The notes under the pieces were generated by a model. That model did not search any database, was not told the origin of the DNA, and saw only the letters and a program-made list of their open reading frames with translations. This document shows, in pieces, positions 1-5,878 of a DNA stretch of 6,988 nt (position 1 is the stretch's first letter; the number at the start of each line of letters is the position of its first letter). The DNA comes from CAXMST01 sp964196325 (lineage in GTDB: Bacteria; Actinomycetota; Thermoleophilia; Solirubrobacterales; 70-9), in NCBI GenBank assembly GCA_964196325.1, contig CAXMST010000205.1:1-6988 (forward strand), written 5' to 3'. The position numbers and the translations under genes were made by a program.

Positions 1-1282
1 TCACCAGCGGCGAGGACTTGACCAGGTCCCGATCGAGTCGCTCCTCGATCCCGCGCTCCTTGTTGAACAGCCACTGCGAGGTCGCCCAGTTGCCGGCGTA
101 GTAGCGCATCGAGGGTAGAAAGGAGATCTTGTCGGGCCGGATGTTCCCGATGATCGGGATCAATAGGCCGCTGATCAGCACGATCGCGATCAGCAGGGGG
201 TCATCGAAGGTCGAGAACGGGACGTCGCCGTAGTGCCCAAACAGGTAGACGATCCCGAACATCATGAACAGGTTCCATTCGAGCGGCACAGCGAGCGGGA
301 AGGTCGAGGTGATGTGGGCGTGGAAGAGGAGCATCCCGACGACCCCGATCGTGCCGAGCAGACCACCGTTGCTGAGCAGCAGAATCAACGGGAGCGTGAA
401 CTCGATGACCGTGCCGGTGTGACCGGCGAGCAGCGCCTGCTTCGACGGCTGCAGCACCTCCGGGTGATCCACGTAGAGTTGTTTCTTCATTCTCCGGGAG
501 CGATTCCACGGCGTGTTGGAGATCATCACCGAGACCACATACGGGAAGTGATGGTTGAGCTTCGAGGCCGCGGCACCCCACCAGACCAGCACCAGCACCA
601 CCTGCGAGGCCACGATCATGTCGCTGAGCGGAAAGAGGAAGACGACGAGCAGCAGCCCGTAGATCTCCGGCCGGGTCGAGAGGTAGGAGACCTTGTCGCG
701 CAGGCCGAGCACGACCAAGAAGCCGAGTAGGACTGCGATCGCGGCCGGGTCGAGGCGACCGGCGACCGTCCCCTCAGCAGCGCTGCCGTTGGCGAACAGC
801 AGGTAGCCGGCGCTCGCGTACACCCCGAGCGCCAGGGCGAGGTCGAAGACGGTGCGCCGCGTGCCGCCCGTGAGCGGCACCCGATCCGGCCAGGGCGGCA
901 ATCGCAGCGCCCCCGGACGCAGCCAGAACAGCGGCCCGCCGATCGGAGGAAGGAAGCGAAAGGAGAGAGGCATCGAGGAGGATCCGATCCCAAGGAACTC
1001 CCAGAGGATCATCCAGACGACGAGCTTCTGCCAGACGATCGGCTCGGTCCACCAGTCGGTGAAGTTCCCGAGCCCGCCGAGGCCCGCGGTCGTCGAGATC
1101 ACCAGAGCAGCACCGACCGCGAAGATCACGAGCTTGACGATGTAGAGCAGGTACACGGCGCCGGGCGTACCGAATCCGTTGATCGCCCAGTCCTGCGCCA
1201 GCGGCTTGATCCGCTCCAGGTGCGGCTTCTGCTTCCATTCCTCTACGTCCACCGGTGGTGGGGCGGGGTTGATGAAACCCAT
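1..1282 (-). CDS. DUF3556-family polytopic membrane protein, C-terminus cut by window edge
   Basis: I translated this frame by hand from ATG at 1282 down to base 1. It gives 427 codons without a stop, beginning MGFINPAPPPVDVEEW. The protein has a short cytoplasmic-looking start (PHLERIKPLAQDWAINGFG, about residues 20-38) and then roughly nine or ten hydrophobic segments, near residues 43-65, 84-100, 146-163, 180-194, 207-219, 223-240, 290-305, 308-325, 336-352 and 362-378. A conserved-looking stretch around residues 240-260 (SKLNHHFPYVV, then ISNTPWN) and the opening match what I recall of DUF3556, an actinobacterial transmembrane family of about 580 residues. On that basis some 150 residues lie beyond the window. 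The function is unknown. The start shares one base with the stop of the HNH gene (TGATG), which strongly suggests translational coupling. The family call is from memory; the multi-pass topology is seen directly. Confidence 0.8.
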   Translation of the reverse strand, partial: MGFINPAPPPVDVEEWKQKPHLERIKPLAQDWAINGFGTPGAVYLLYIVKLVIFAVGAALVISTTAGLGGLGNFTDWWTEPIVWQKLVVWMILWEFLGIGSSSMPLSFRFLPPIGGPLFWLRPGALRLPPWPDRVPLTGGTRRTVFDLALALGVYASAGYLLFANGSAAEGTVAGRLDPAAIAVLLGFLVVLGLRDKVSYLSTRPEIYGLLLVVFLFPLSDMIVASQVVLVLVWWGAAASKLNHHFPYVVSVMISNTPWNRSRRMKKQLYVDHPEVLQPSKQALLAGHTGTVIEFTLPLILLLSNGGLLGTIGVVGMLLFHAHITSTFPLAVPLEWNLFMMFGIVYLFGHYGDVPFSTFDDPLLIAIVLISGLLIPIIGNIRPDKISFLPSMRYYAGNWATSQWLFNKERGIEERLDRDLVKSSPLV

Positions 1283-1896
1283 CAGGCCGCCATGCCCAGG
1301 TACGGCTCCCACGAGGGCGGCACCCGGGGCGCCGCGACGCGGATGAACACGCTCGGTCCCGGCGGCTTCGGCTGCGAGCTCGGGTGCATCTCGATCTCCA
1401 TCGGTAGCCGGTTGCCCTTGCGGCGGTTGCAGGGCCCGCAGGAGGCGACGATGTTCTCCCACACGGAGGTACCGCCGCGGCTGCGCGGGATCACGTGATC
1501 GACCGTTAGCCCACCGCGCTGCACGCCGCAGTACTGGCAGGTCCAGGCGTCACGGGCCAGCACCGCCTTGCGGGTGATCTTGCGCCGATGGATGTCCCGG
1601 GGGATCCGCACGAAGCTGATCAGCCGGATTACCAGCGGCCGATCGAGGGCGATGCGCTCGCTGCGCAGACGGCCCCCACCGCGCTCGACCAGCTCGGCGC
1701 GCTCCTTCAGCAACAGCACCGTGGCCCGGCGGACGTTGCAGACGTTGATCGGCTCATAGGTCGCGTTCAGGACGAGAACCCGCCCACCCAGCGTCGACGC
1801 CTTGCCGTTCCCGTTCCCGTTCGTTGCGACCCCGGCTCGATCGGGCCCGACCCCCAATGCCCGAACCGCGCCAACTGCATTGCCCAGCTTGCTCAT
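1282..1896 (-). CDS. HNH endonuclease-fold protein
   Basis: A 204-residue protein. Residues 1-36 are a Gly/Asn-rich, poorly ordered leader. Residues 38-105 (VLVLNATYEPINVCNVRRAT and onward) match the N-terminal part of a widespread bacterial HNH family. The HNH module follows: zinc-binding pairs C120-x2-C123 and C153-x2-C156, the metal and catalytic DH at D133-H134, N148, and N157 after the last cysteine (CNRRKGNR). All key residues are present, so it should be catalytically competent on nucleic acid; substrate and role are unknown. No methylase, helicase or specificity subunit sits nearby, so a restriction role is not supported. The ATG at 1896 has no good Shine-Dalgarno in front of it. It could be read from a leaderless transcript or by re-initiation after the 13-codon mini-ORF upstream. 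The stop overlaps the DUF3556 start by one base. Confidence 0.9.
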   Translation of the reverse strand: MSKLGNAVGAVRALGVGPDRAGVATNGNGNGKASTLGGRVLVLNATYEPINVCNVRRATVLLLKERAELVERGGGRLRSERIALDRPLVIRLISFVRIPRDIHRRKITRKAVLARDAWTCQYCGVQRGGLTVDHVIPRSRGGTSVWENIVASCGPCNRRKGNRLPMEIEMHPSSQPKPPGPSVFIRVAAPRVPPSWEPYLGMAA

Positions 1897-1905
1897 CGCG
1901 CAGCG

Positions 1906-1911
1906 ATTCTA
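1906..1911 (-). promoter_or_regulatory. Possible -10 element for a leaderless HNH transcript
   Basis: TAGAAT (minus strand, 1911-1906) fits the TAnnnT pattern of an actinobacterial -10 box and ends nine bases before the HNH ATG, close enough for transcription to begin at or near the start codon. The HNH ATG has no Shine-Dalgarno, as expected of a leaderless gene. Against it, I find no convincing -35 hexamer at 16-18 bases, and the same bases contain the mini-ORF stop codon. Weak call. Confidence 0.2.
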
Positions 1912-1950
1912 TCCAGGCGCGAATTCGGCTTCCGGAGGCGGCCGGTGCAT
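1909..1950 (-). CDS. Possible 13-residue leader peptide between pheA and the HNH gene
   Basis: On the minus strand GGGGAGG (1961-1955) stands four bases before an ATG at 1950-1948. The frame reads MHRPPPEAEFAPG and stops at TAG (1911-1909), 12 bases before the HNH ATG. It is in the same frame as the HNH gene, so that single TAG is all that separates them. The GGGGA at 1961-1957 can pair with TCCCC at 1970-1966 around a four-base loop, which would hide the ribosome binding site. The pairing arm lies two bases after the pheA stop, so ribosomes finishing pheA could open it. The ribosome binding site, ATG and stop are seen in the sequence; translation and a regulatory role are inference. It may instead be a decayed N-terminal extension of the HNH gene. 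Confidence 0.3.
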   Translation of the reverse strand: MHRPPPEAEFAPG

Positions 1951-1972
1951 GGGTCCTCCCCGGAGGGGGAAG

Positions 1973-2860
1973 TCATAGGGGAGGTTCCGCCCCCAGCCGG
2001 TAGCTGCCGAGTATCCGTACCGACTCAGCCTTACCGCGCAACGCTGCGATCGCCTCGGCGGTCACGCCGTAGCGCGCATCCCCGGAGACGTCCGCGAAGA
2101 ACAGATAACGACCTAGGCCCCGGCGCAGCGGCCGCGACTCGATTCGGGTCATGTTCACGCCTCTACTCGAGAACTCGAGCAAGGCTTCGACCAGCGCTCC
2201 CGGACGGTCTTCTCCAAGCTCGGAGAAGACCAGGGTCGAGCGCCAGCCATCCGGCGCCTGCGCTCCGGATTCAGCAACGACATCGCCGGCGGCCAGCCAG
2301 ACGAACCGGGTGACGTTGTCGCTCGCATCCTCGACGCCCTCCCGGAGCACTACACACCCTTGGGCTAGCCCCGCCCGGGCGGAGCCCAGTGCCGCCCAGC
2401 GCTGCTCGGACCCCGCGACCGCGAGGATTGCATCGCCGGTGCTTGACATTGCCCGCACCTCGGCTTGGGGCAGCGTCTCGCGAATGAAGCGGGCGCATTG
2501 GGCGTTGGCCTGGGGATGGGAGAGCACGACGGTGATGTCCTCGAGCCCGGTTCCCCTCCGGGCGATCAGGCTGTGGCGGATCGGATGATCGTGTTCGCCG
2601 ACGATCATCACCCGCGAGGTGTCGAAGGCGAGCGCGTCGAGCGTCGCCCTGACCGAGCCCTCAATCGAGTTCTCGAAGGGCACCAGCCCCCGCTCTGCGG
2701 CCCCGGACTCGACCGCGTTGACAGCATCAAAGATGGTCGCTTGCGGGGCGAGCTCTATGCCGAGCGGCGCGGAGCCGTCCCGGCCCTCGGGATTTCCCAG
2801 GCAGGCTAGTAGTGCCTCCTCGTTGTAGGTCCCGGCCGGACCGAGGTAGGAGACCTTCAC
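1973..2860 (-). CDS. pheA: Prephenate dehydratase with C-terminal ACT domain
   Basis: Cytoplasmic enzyme that dehydrates and decarboxylates prephenate to phenylpyruvate, the committed step to phenylalanine (EC 4.2.1.51). At 295 residues it is a normal-length monofunctional form without a chorismate mutase domain. Catalytic-domain motifs are intact: YLGPAGTY (5-12), VPFENSIEG (60-68), SHPQA (114-118), SST (139-141) and DNVTRF (181-186), whose Thr-Arg-Phe belongs to the active site. The ACT domain covers about 207-285, with RPGALVEAL (219-227) and ESRP (241-244), the signature linked to phenylalanine binding and feedback inhibition. The start is GTG at 2860, only 11 bases after the stop of the CARDB-like gene; GGGAA just ahead is a poor, very close ribosome binding site, so expression may depend on coupling to that gene. 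No Phe-rich leader peptide or T-box was seen. Confidence 0.97.
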   Translation of the reverse strand: MKVSYLGPAGTYNEEALLACLGNPEGRDGSAPLGIELAPQATIFDAVNAVESGAAERGLVPFENSIEGSVRATLDALAFDTSRVMIVGEHDHPIRHSLIARRGTGLEDITVVLSHPQANAQCARFIRETLPQAEVRAMSSTGDAILAVAGSEQRWAALGSARAGLAQGCVVLREGVEDASDNVTRFVWLAAGDVVAESGAQAPDGWRSTLVFSELGEDRPGALVEALLEFSSRGVNMTRIESRPLRRGLGRYLFFADVSGDARYGVTAEAIAALRGKAESVRILGSYRLGAEPPL

Positions 2861-2871
2861 TTCCCGGCGTT

Positions 2872-4011
2872 CTATCCGAAGGTGAGGTTGTAGGTTGCGG
2901 TGTTGTTCTCGGCGACGCCTTCGCCGCAGACCGTGTCCACTGTGACCTCGAGGCTGGCCGACGCACCGGAGGAGGGCGCCGAGTTAGGCACGATCGTCAC
3001 GTCCTGGGTCGCGCCGGCAGCGATCGAGGAGATCGTCTGGCTGCCGCCGAAGTCGCCTCCGAGTGAGACCTTGATGTTGGTCTCGTCGGCACCGCCCTGG
3101 TTCTGCACCGATATCGCGAACTCGAGGCTGTCGGGGGAGAGCGTCGTCGTCACACCCGGCTCGAGGACCACCCCGCTGGGCTGGGCGGTGGTCGAGACCA
3201 GGCCGAGGCCGTGGGAGAGATCGTCCCCTGGGTCGCAGTCCGCGCCCCCGCCCCCGGCGCCCGAGCTGCCGCCGGCGTTGCCGACGAGCACCGCAATCTC
3301 GTTCGGGTCGAGGTAGTTCGGATCGCCGTCACCGGTCGGTAGGAACTTGCTCTTCGGCACGCCGGTGTCGCCTTCGATCGTGATGCCCTCGTCACTGAGC
3401 GCCTGCTCGATCTCGGTCCGCGCCGTCTCGTAGAGGACGTCGCTGGCGAGGAAGACCGTCATCTGCCTCGTGATCTTGTTGATCGCGCCGTTCGACCCCT
3501 GATCGCCCTCGGCAATCCGCAGCTGCTCGGCGATCACGTCGAGCGCATCCGCGCGGTACTGGTAGGCGATCACGATCTGCGTCTGAGCGCCGGCCACCTC
3601 ATCGGGAGCATCCAGGCCCTCCGCCCGATCGAGCTGGCCCTCGGCTTGACCGCGGTCGCTGTTGACTTCGCGTTCGAGATCGAGCCCGTCCGCGGACTCG
3701 CCGTTGAGCGCGGCGAAGAAGTTGTCGCTGAGCTGAGCGGTCTCGCTCGTAAGCGCGGTCAGGTCGCTGACGTAGTTCTTGAAGCCGCGGTCCTTGCGGG
3801 CGTCGAGGCAGCCGCGAAAGGCGAGGAAGATCAGGATCAGGACCACGATGCTGACCCCGGCCAGGGTCAGCTGGCGCGTCAGGATCTGCTGGCGTGAAGG
3901 CTGCCCAGCCTCGTCGCCGGCCTCCTCAGATCCCGACCTGCGCCCGCGCGACCATCGCCGCCTGGGTTCGTCGGGGCTGTCTAGGGGCTCGTCCTCTTCG
4001 AAGAAATCCAA
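2872..4011 (-). CDS. Single-pass membrane protein with C-terminal CARDB-like domain, function unknown
   Basis: A 379-residue protein starting at TTG (4011); I found no ATG or GTG in frame upstream. Residues 1-47 are charged (acidic first, then Arg-rich WSRGRRSG), followed by one membrane helix at about 48-66 (TLAGVSIVVLILIFLAF). The charge pattern suggests an internal N-terminus with the rest outside the membrane. Residues 70-215 are polar and probably helical. A Gly/Ser linker (245-257, rich in GGSSGAGGGG) leads to a beta-rich module at about 265-379 with VQNQGGADETNIKVSL and a VAENNTATYNLTF ending, typical of CARDB or related Ig-like adhesion domains. C259 and C362 flank this module and could form a disulfide; C68 lies at the membrane edge. 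The CARDB call is by pattern. Role unknown; being upstream of pheA does not imply a part in phenylalanine synthesis. Confidence 0.8.
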   Translation of the reverse strand: MDFFEEDEPLDSPDEPRRRWSRGRRSGSEEAGDEAGQPSRQQILTRQLTLAGVSIVVLILIFLAFRGCLDARKDRGFKNYVSDLTALTSETAQLSDNFFAALNGESADGLDLEREVNSDRGQAEGQLDRAEGLDAPDEVAGAQTQIVIAYQYRADALDVIAEQLRIAEGDQGSNGAINKITRQMTVFLASDVLYETARTEIEQALSDEGITIEGDTGVPKSKFLPTGDGDPNYLDPNEIAVLVGNAGGSSGAGGGGADCDPGDDLSHGLGLVSTTAQPSGVVLEPGVTTTLSPDSLEFAISVQNQGGADETNIKVSLGGDFGGSQTISSIAAGATQDVTIVPNSAPSSGASASLEVTVDTVCGEGVAENNTATYNLTFG

Positions 4012-4145
4012 GGCTGATCTCGAGGGCCTTTCGCCGTAGACAGTATGACCCCTGCTTGGGTGCGAACCCTCAACCGGCCGGATTTCGGACCCGAGCCGGA
4101 GCTCGCCACGGCAGGAGGGGATCAGCTCGTGGCGAAGAGCGGTCT
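4012..4145. other. Divergent intergenic region between the CARDB-like gene and the kinase
   Basis: These 134 bases separate genes that read away from each other and must hold the starts of both transcripts, unless transcription enters from within the genes. I find no promoter I would defend. On the minus strand CATACT (4048-4043) is a partial -10 match, and TTGAGG lies 20 bases further upstream, too far for a usual sigma-A promoter. CCGGCCGG (4074-4081) is a perfect 8-base palindrome but is unremarkable at this GC content. The clearest signal is the ribosome binding site at 4113-4120, listed separately. Confidence 0.6.
4113..4120 (+). promoter_or_regulatory. Strong Shine-Dalgarno whose best start is out of frame with the kinase
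   Basis: AGGAGGGG is the best ribosome binding site in the window and lies eight bases before GTG at 4129-4131, an ideal spacing. That GTG opens a frame of 65 codons ending at 4326, two bases out of phase with the kinase and running over its N-terminal lobe. No start codon in the kinase frame falls at a suitable distance; the next kinase-frame start, GTG at 4146, is 25 bases away. Either this is an upstream overlapping ORF, or a base is missing between 4129 and 4146. Confidence 0.5.
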
Positions 4146-5804
4146 GTGGTCGAAGGCGAGCGAGTCCTGGGCAGATTCACCGTTGGTGAACGGATCGGCG
4201 CCGGCGGCCACGGCACCGTGCACCGGGCCTGGGACGAGCGCCTGTGCCGCGAGGTTGCGATCAAATGCGTCGAGGGCCCGGCCGGCCGCCGGGTCGTCCG
4301 CGAGGCCCATGCAGCGGCCCGCCTGAACCACGCCGGCATCGTCACCCTCTACGAGCTCGGGGAGGAGCGCGGGGCAGCGTTCCTGGTCAGCGAGCTGGTC
4401 CGCGGCTCCAACCTCCGCGAGCTTGCCGCCGAGGCTGCGCTCAGCGACCGCGATCTGGCAGAGATCGGCGTTGAGCTCTGCGCTGCTCTCGCGCACGCCC
4501 ATGCGGAGGGGGTGATCCACCGGGATCTCAAGCCCGACAACGTCCTGATTCGTAGCCGTCGGAGCCGCGGCAACGGCGGCCGGGCTCTCCTGGTGGACTT
4601 CGGGATCGCAACGGTCAGCGACGAGCCGGGCCTGACCGCGACCGGTCAGGTCGTTGGCACGCTCTCCTACATGGCCCCCGAGCAGGCGTCGGGGCAGGCT
4701 GCCGGCCCCCCCGCCGATGTCTACTCGCTGGCCCTGACTCTCTATGAGCTCTGGGTCGGCCACAATCCGGTCGTCGGCTCGGGGCCCGCCGATACCGCGA
4801 GGCGGATCGGCCGCCCGCTACCTCCGCTGGCGGATCAGCGACCCGAGCTTCCGGAACTACTGGCGACGGCAGTTGACGCTGCGCTCGATCCCGACCCCGA
4901 TCAGCGCCCGGATCTCGATCAACTGCAGGACGCCCTCGAGCGCAGCAAGGGTGAGCTTGCCGCCGACCTTGCCGTGCCGGAGCCGGAGCTCTCAGCGCAG
5001 GACACTGAGCCCTCCGGCCAGCCGGCAGCCGCGGGTCCCTTGACCGTACTGCTCGTCGCCGGGGCGATCGCCGCCCTCGGCTTCCTTGCCGGGCAACCGG
5101 GTCTGGGCCTCGGTGCCGCCCTCCTGGTTGCCCCGGCGATCCTGTTGCTGGCCCGCCCCCGGGAGTGGCTCGCCCCGGCGGCGGCGCCTCTGCTCGGCCT
5201 CCTTGGCGTGGCGCCGGCGTTCCTTATCTACGCGGCCGCGCACCCGCGCCCCGCGGGCCGCGCCGCGCTTGCCGCCCTTGGCTGGGCCTGGACGACGGTC
5301 GCCGGAGTCGCGCTCGGACGCTCGCTCGACACCGGGCCCGCCGCTGCGGATGGGGCGCTTGCGCCGCTGGCCGATCCGGAGGTGCTCAGCGTCGGTCTGG
5401 TCTGGCTCGCTGCCGCGCTCACCCTGGGGGCCCTGATCGAACGCTCGGGGCCGGCTCTCTTGGGGATTCTCGGACTTGTGTGGTCGGCCGGGTTGACAGC
5501 TGCATTGGGGGCGCTGGGAGGCGTCGCAACCCCATCGGCGCTGCTCGCGCCGACCCTGCTCGCCGGGATTCTCTGGCTTGTCTGGGATCGCGCGGGACGC
5601 CCGGAGCCGGTCGGCTGGCCGCAGCCCACCGACCCCGCCGCCGAGCGGCCCAGGCACGCGGACGCAGGGGGGGAAAGAGCGGGCCCGCGTCCCCCAGCTC
5701 AGCATCCGCCCCTCACCGAAGCTCCCACCCGGGCCGCGATCAAGGCCTCCAGGCATGTCGATGCGGCCCTGTACCGGGCGGGATCGGGCGGCGGGTTGCC
5801 CTAG
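4146..5804 (+). CDS. Hanks-type Ser/Thr protein kinase with about seven C-terminal membrane segments
   Basis: From GTG 4146 (a provisional start) the protein has 552 residues. The kinase domain spans about 11-266 and keeps all key features: glycine loop GAGGHG (18-23), ATP-binding K40, helix-C E53, catalytic HRDLKPDN (125-132, RD type), DFG (151-153) and APE (177-179). The activation loop holds T164 and T166 before VVGTLSYMAPEQ, the same T-x-T spacing as the autophosphorylated threonines of mycobacterial PknB. After an acidic juxtamembrane stretch (about 266-296) come roughly seven hydrophobic segments, near 299-316, 320-336, 344-365, 373-392, 414-431, 435-461 and 464-480, and then a Pro/Arg-rich tail of about 70 residues. 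PASTA repeats are absent. The frame could open as far back as 3894, but that would overlap the CARDB-like gene and the extra residues look non-coding. The kinase core begins a few residues after GTG 4146. With fhaA and fhaB downstream it probably phosphorylates FHA partners. Confidence 0.92.
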   Translation: MVEGERVLGRFTVGERIGAGGHGTVHRAWDERLCREVAIKCVEGPAGRRVVREAHAAARLNHAGIVTLYELGEERGAAFLVSELVRGSNLRELAAEAALSDRDLAEIGVELCAALAHAHAEGVIHRDLKPDNVLIRSRRSRGNGGRALLVDFGIATVSDEPGLTATGQVVGTLSYMAPEQASGQAAGPPADVYSLALTLYELWVGHNPVVGSGPADTARRIGRPLPPLADQRPELPELLATAVDAALDPDPDQRPDLDQLQDALERSKGELAADLAVPEPELSAQDTEPSGQPAAAGPLTVLLVAGAIAALGFLAGQPGLGLGAALLVAPAILLLARPREWLAPAAAPLLGLLGVAPAFLIYAAAHPRPAGRAALAALGWAWTTVAGVALGRSLDTGPAAADGALAPLADPEVLSVGLVWLAAALTLGALIERSGPALLGILGLVWSAGLTAALGALGGVATPSALLAPTLLAGILWLVWDRAGRPEPVGWPQPTDPAAERPRHADAGGERAGPRPPAQHPPLTEAPTRAAIKASRHVDAALYRAGSGGGLP

Positions 5805-5878
5805 CATCCCCGGGACTCGGGAGCCCCTTCTGCGGTGCGCGGGCAGCGATCCCGTGGGGGGGCCAGAGGACCAGACCA
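5805..5878 (+). other. Kinase-fhaA spacer
   Basis: A 74-base GC-rich gap. The stretch around 5808-5827 can form only a short stem (CCCG with CGGG) with no T-run after it, so I see no terminator. No promoter-like hexamers stand out. The only clear element is the fhaA ribosome binding site at its right end. Co-transcription of the kinase and fhaA is therefore likely but not proven. Confidence 0.5.
5865..5870 (+). promoter_or_regulatory. Ribosome binding site fixing the fhaA start
   Basis: AGAGGA lies eight bases before ATG 5879. This decides the start, because the fhaA frame stays open without a stop far upstream, through the kinase gene. The protein encoded from 5879 begins directly with the conserved FhaA N-terminus. 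Confidence 0.7.

Noticed and set aside
1282..1896. HNH gene as part of a homing element or restriction system.
   Set aside because: There are no intron or intein boundaries, flanking repeats, methylase or integrase, and it sits in an ordinary gene set.
1957..1970. Hairpin after pheA as a rho-independent terminator.
   Set aside because: The stem is five base pairs with no T-run after it on the minus strand. Its overlap with a ribosome binding site makes a translational role more plausible.
1588..2313. Plus-strand frame spanning the HNH-pheA junction.
   Set aside because: It runs antisense to two well-supported genes and gives an Arg/Pro-rich, featureless peptide.
4058..4069. GGGTGCGAACCC resembles a tRNA T-arm.
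   Set aside because: The loop is not canonical on either strand, and I could not find matching acceptor, D-arm or anticodon stems around it.
4045..4128. Upstream ATG at 4045 in the same frame as GTG 4129, giving a 93-codon ORF.
   Set aside because: There is no ribosome binding site before 4045 and the peptide has no recognisable features. Only the GTG 4129 start has a supporting signal.
3894..4145. Kinase frame open upstream to ATG 3894, giving a longer 636-residue protein.
   Set aside because: It would overlap the start of the opposite-strand CARDB-like gene, and the added residues are Arg/Pro-rich as expected of a shadow frame. The kinase fold begins just after GTG 4146.
4122..4763. Long open frame on the minus strand opposite the kinase.
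   Set aside because: It is a shadow of the GC-rich kinase gene. The plus strand there encodes an intact kinase domain with every catalytic motif.
5667..5673. A run of seven G near the kinase C-terminus; gaining one base there would put the kinase in frame with fhaA, giving a kinase-7TM-DUF3662-FHA fusion.
   Set aside because: After the run, the kinase frame keeps a codon pattern with mostly G or C in third positions and a plausible peptide up to its TAG. fhaA has its own ribosome binding site and a canonical N-terminus at 5879. Separate genes explain the data better.
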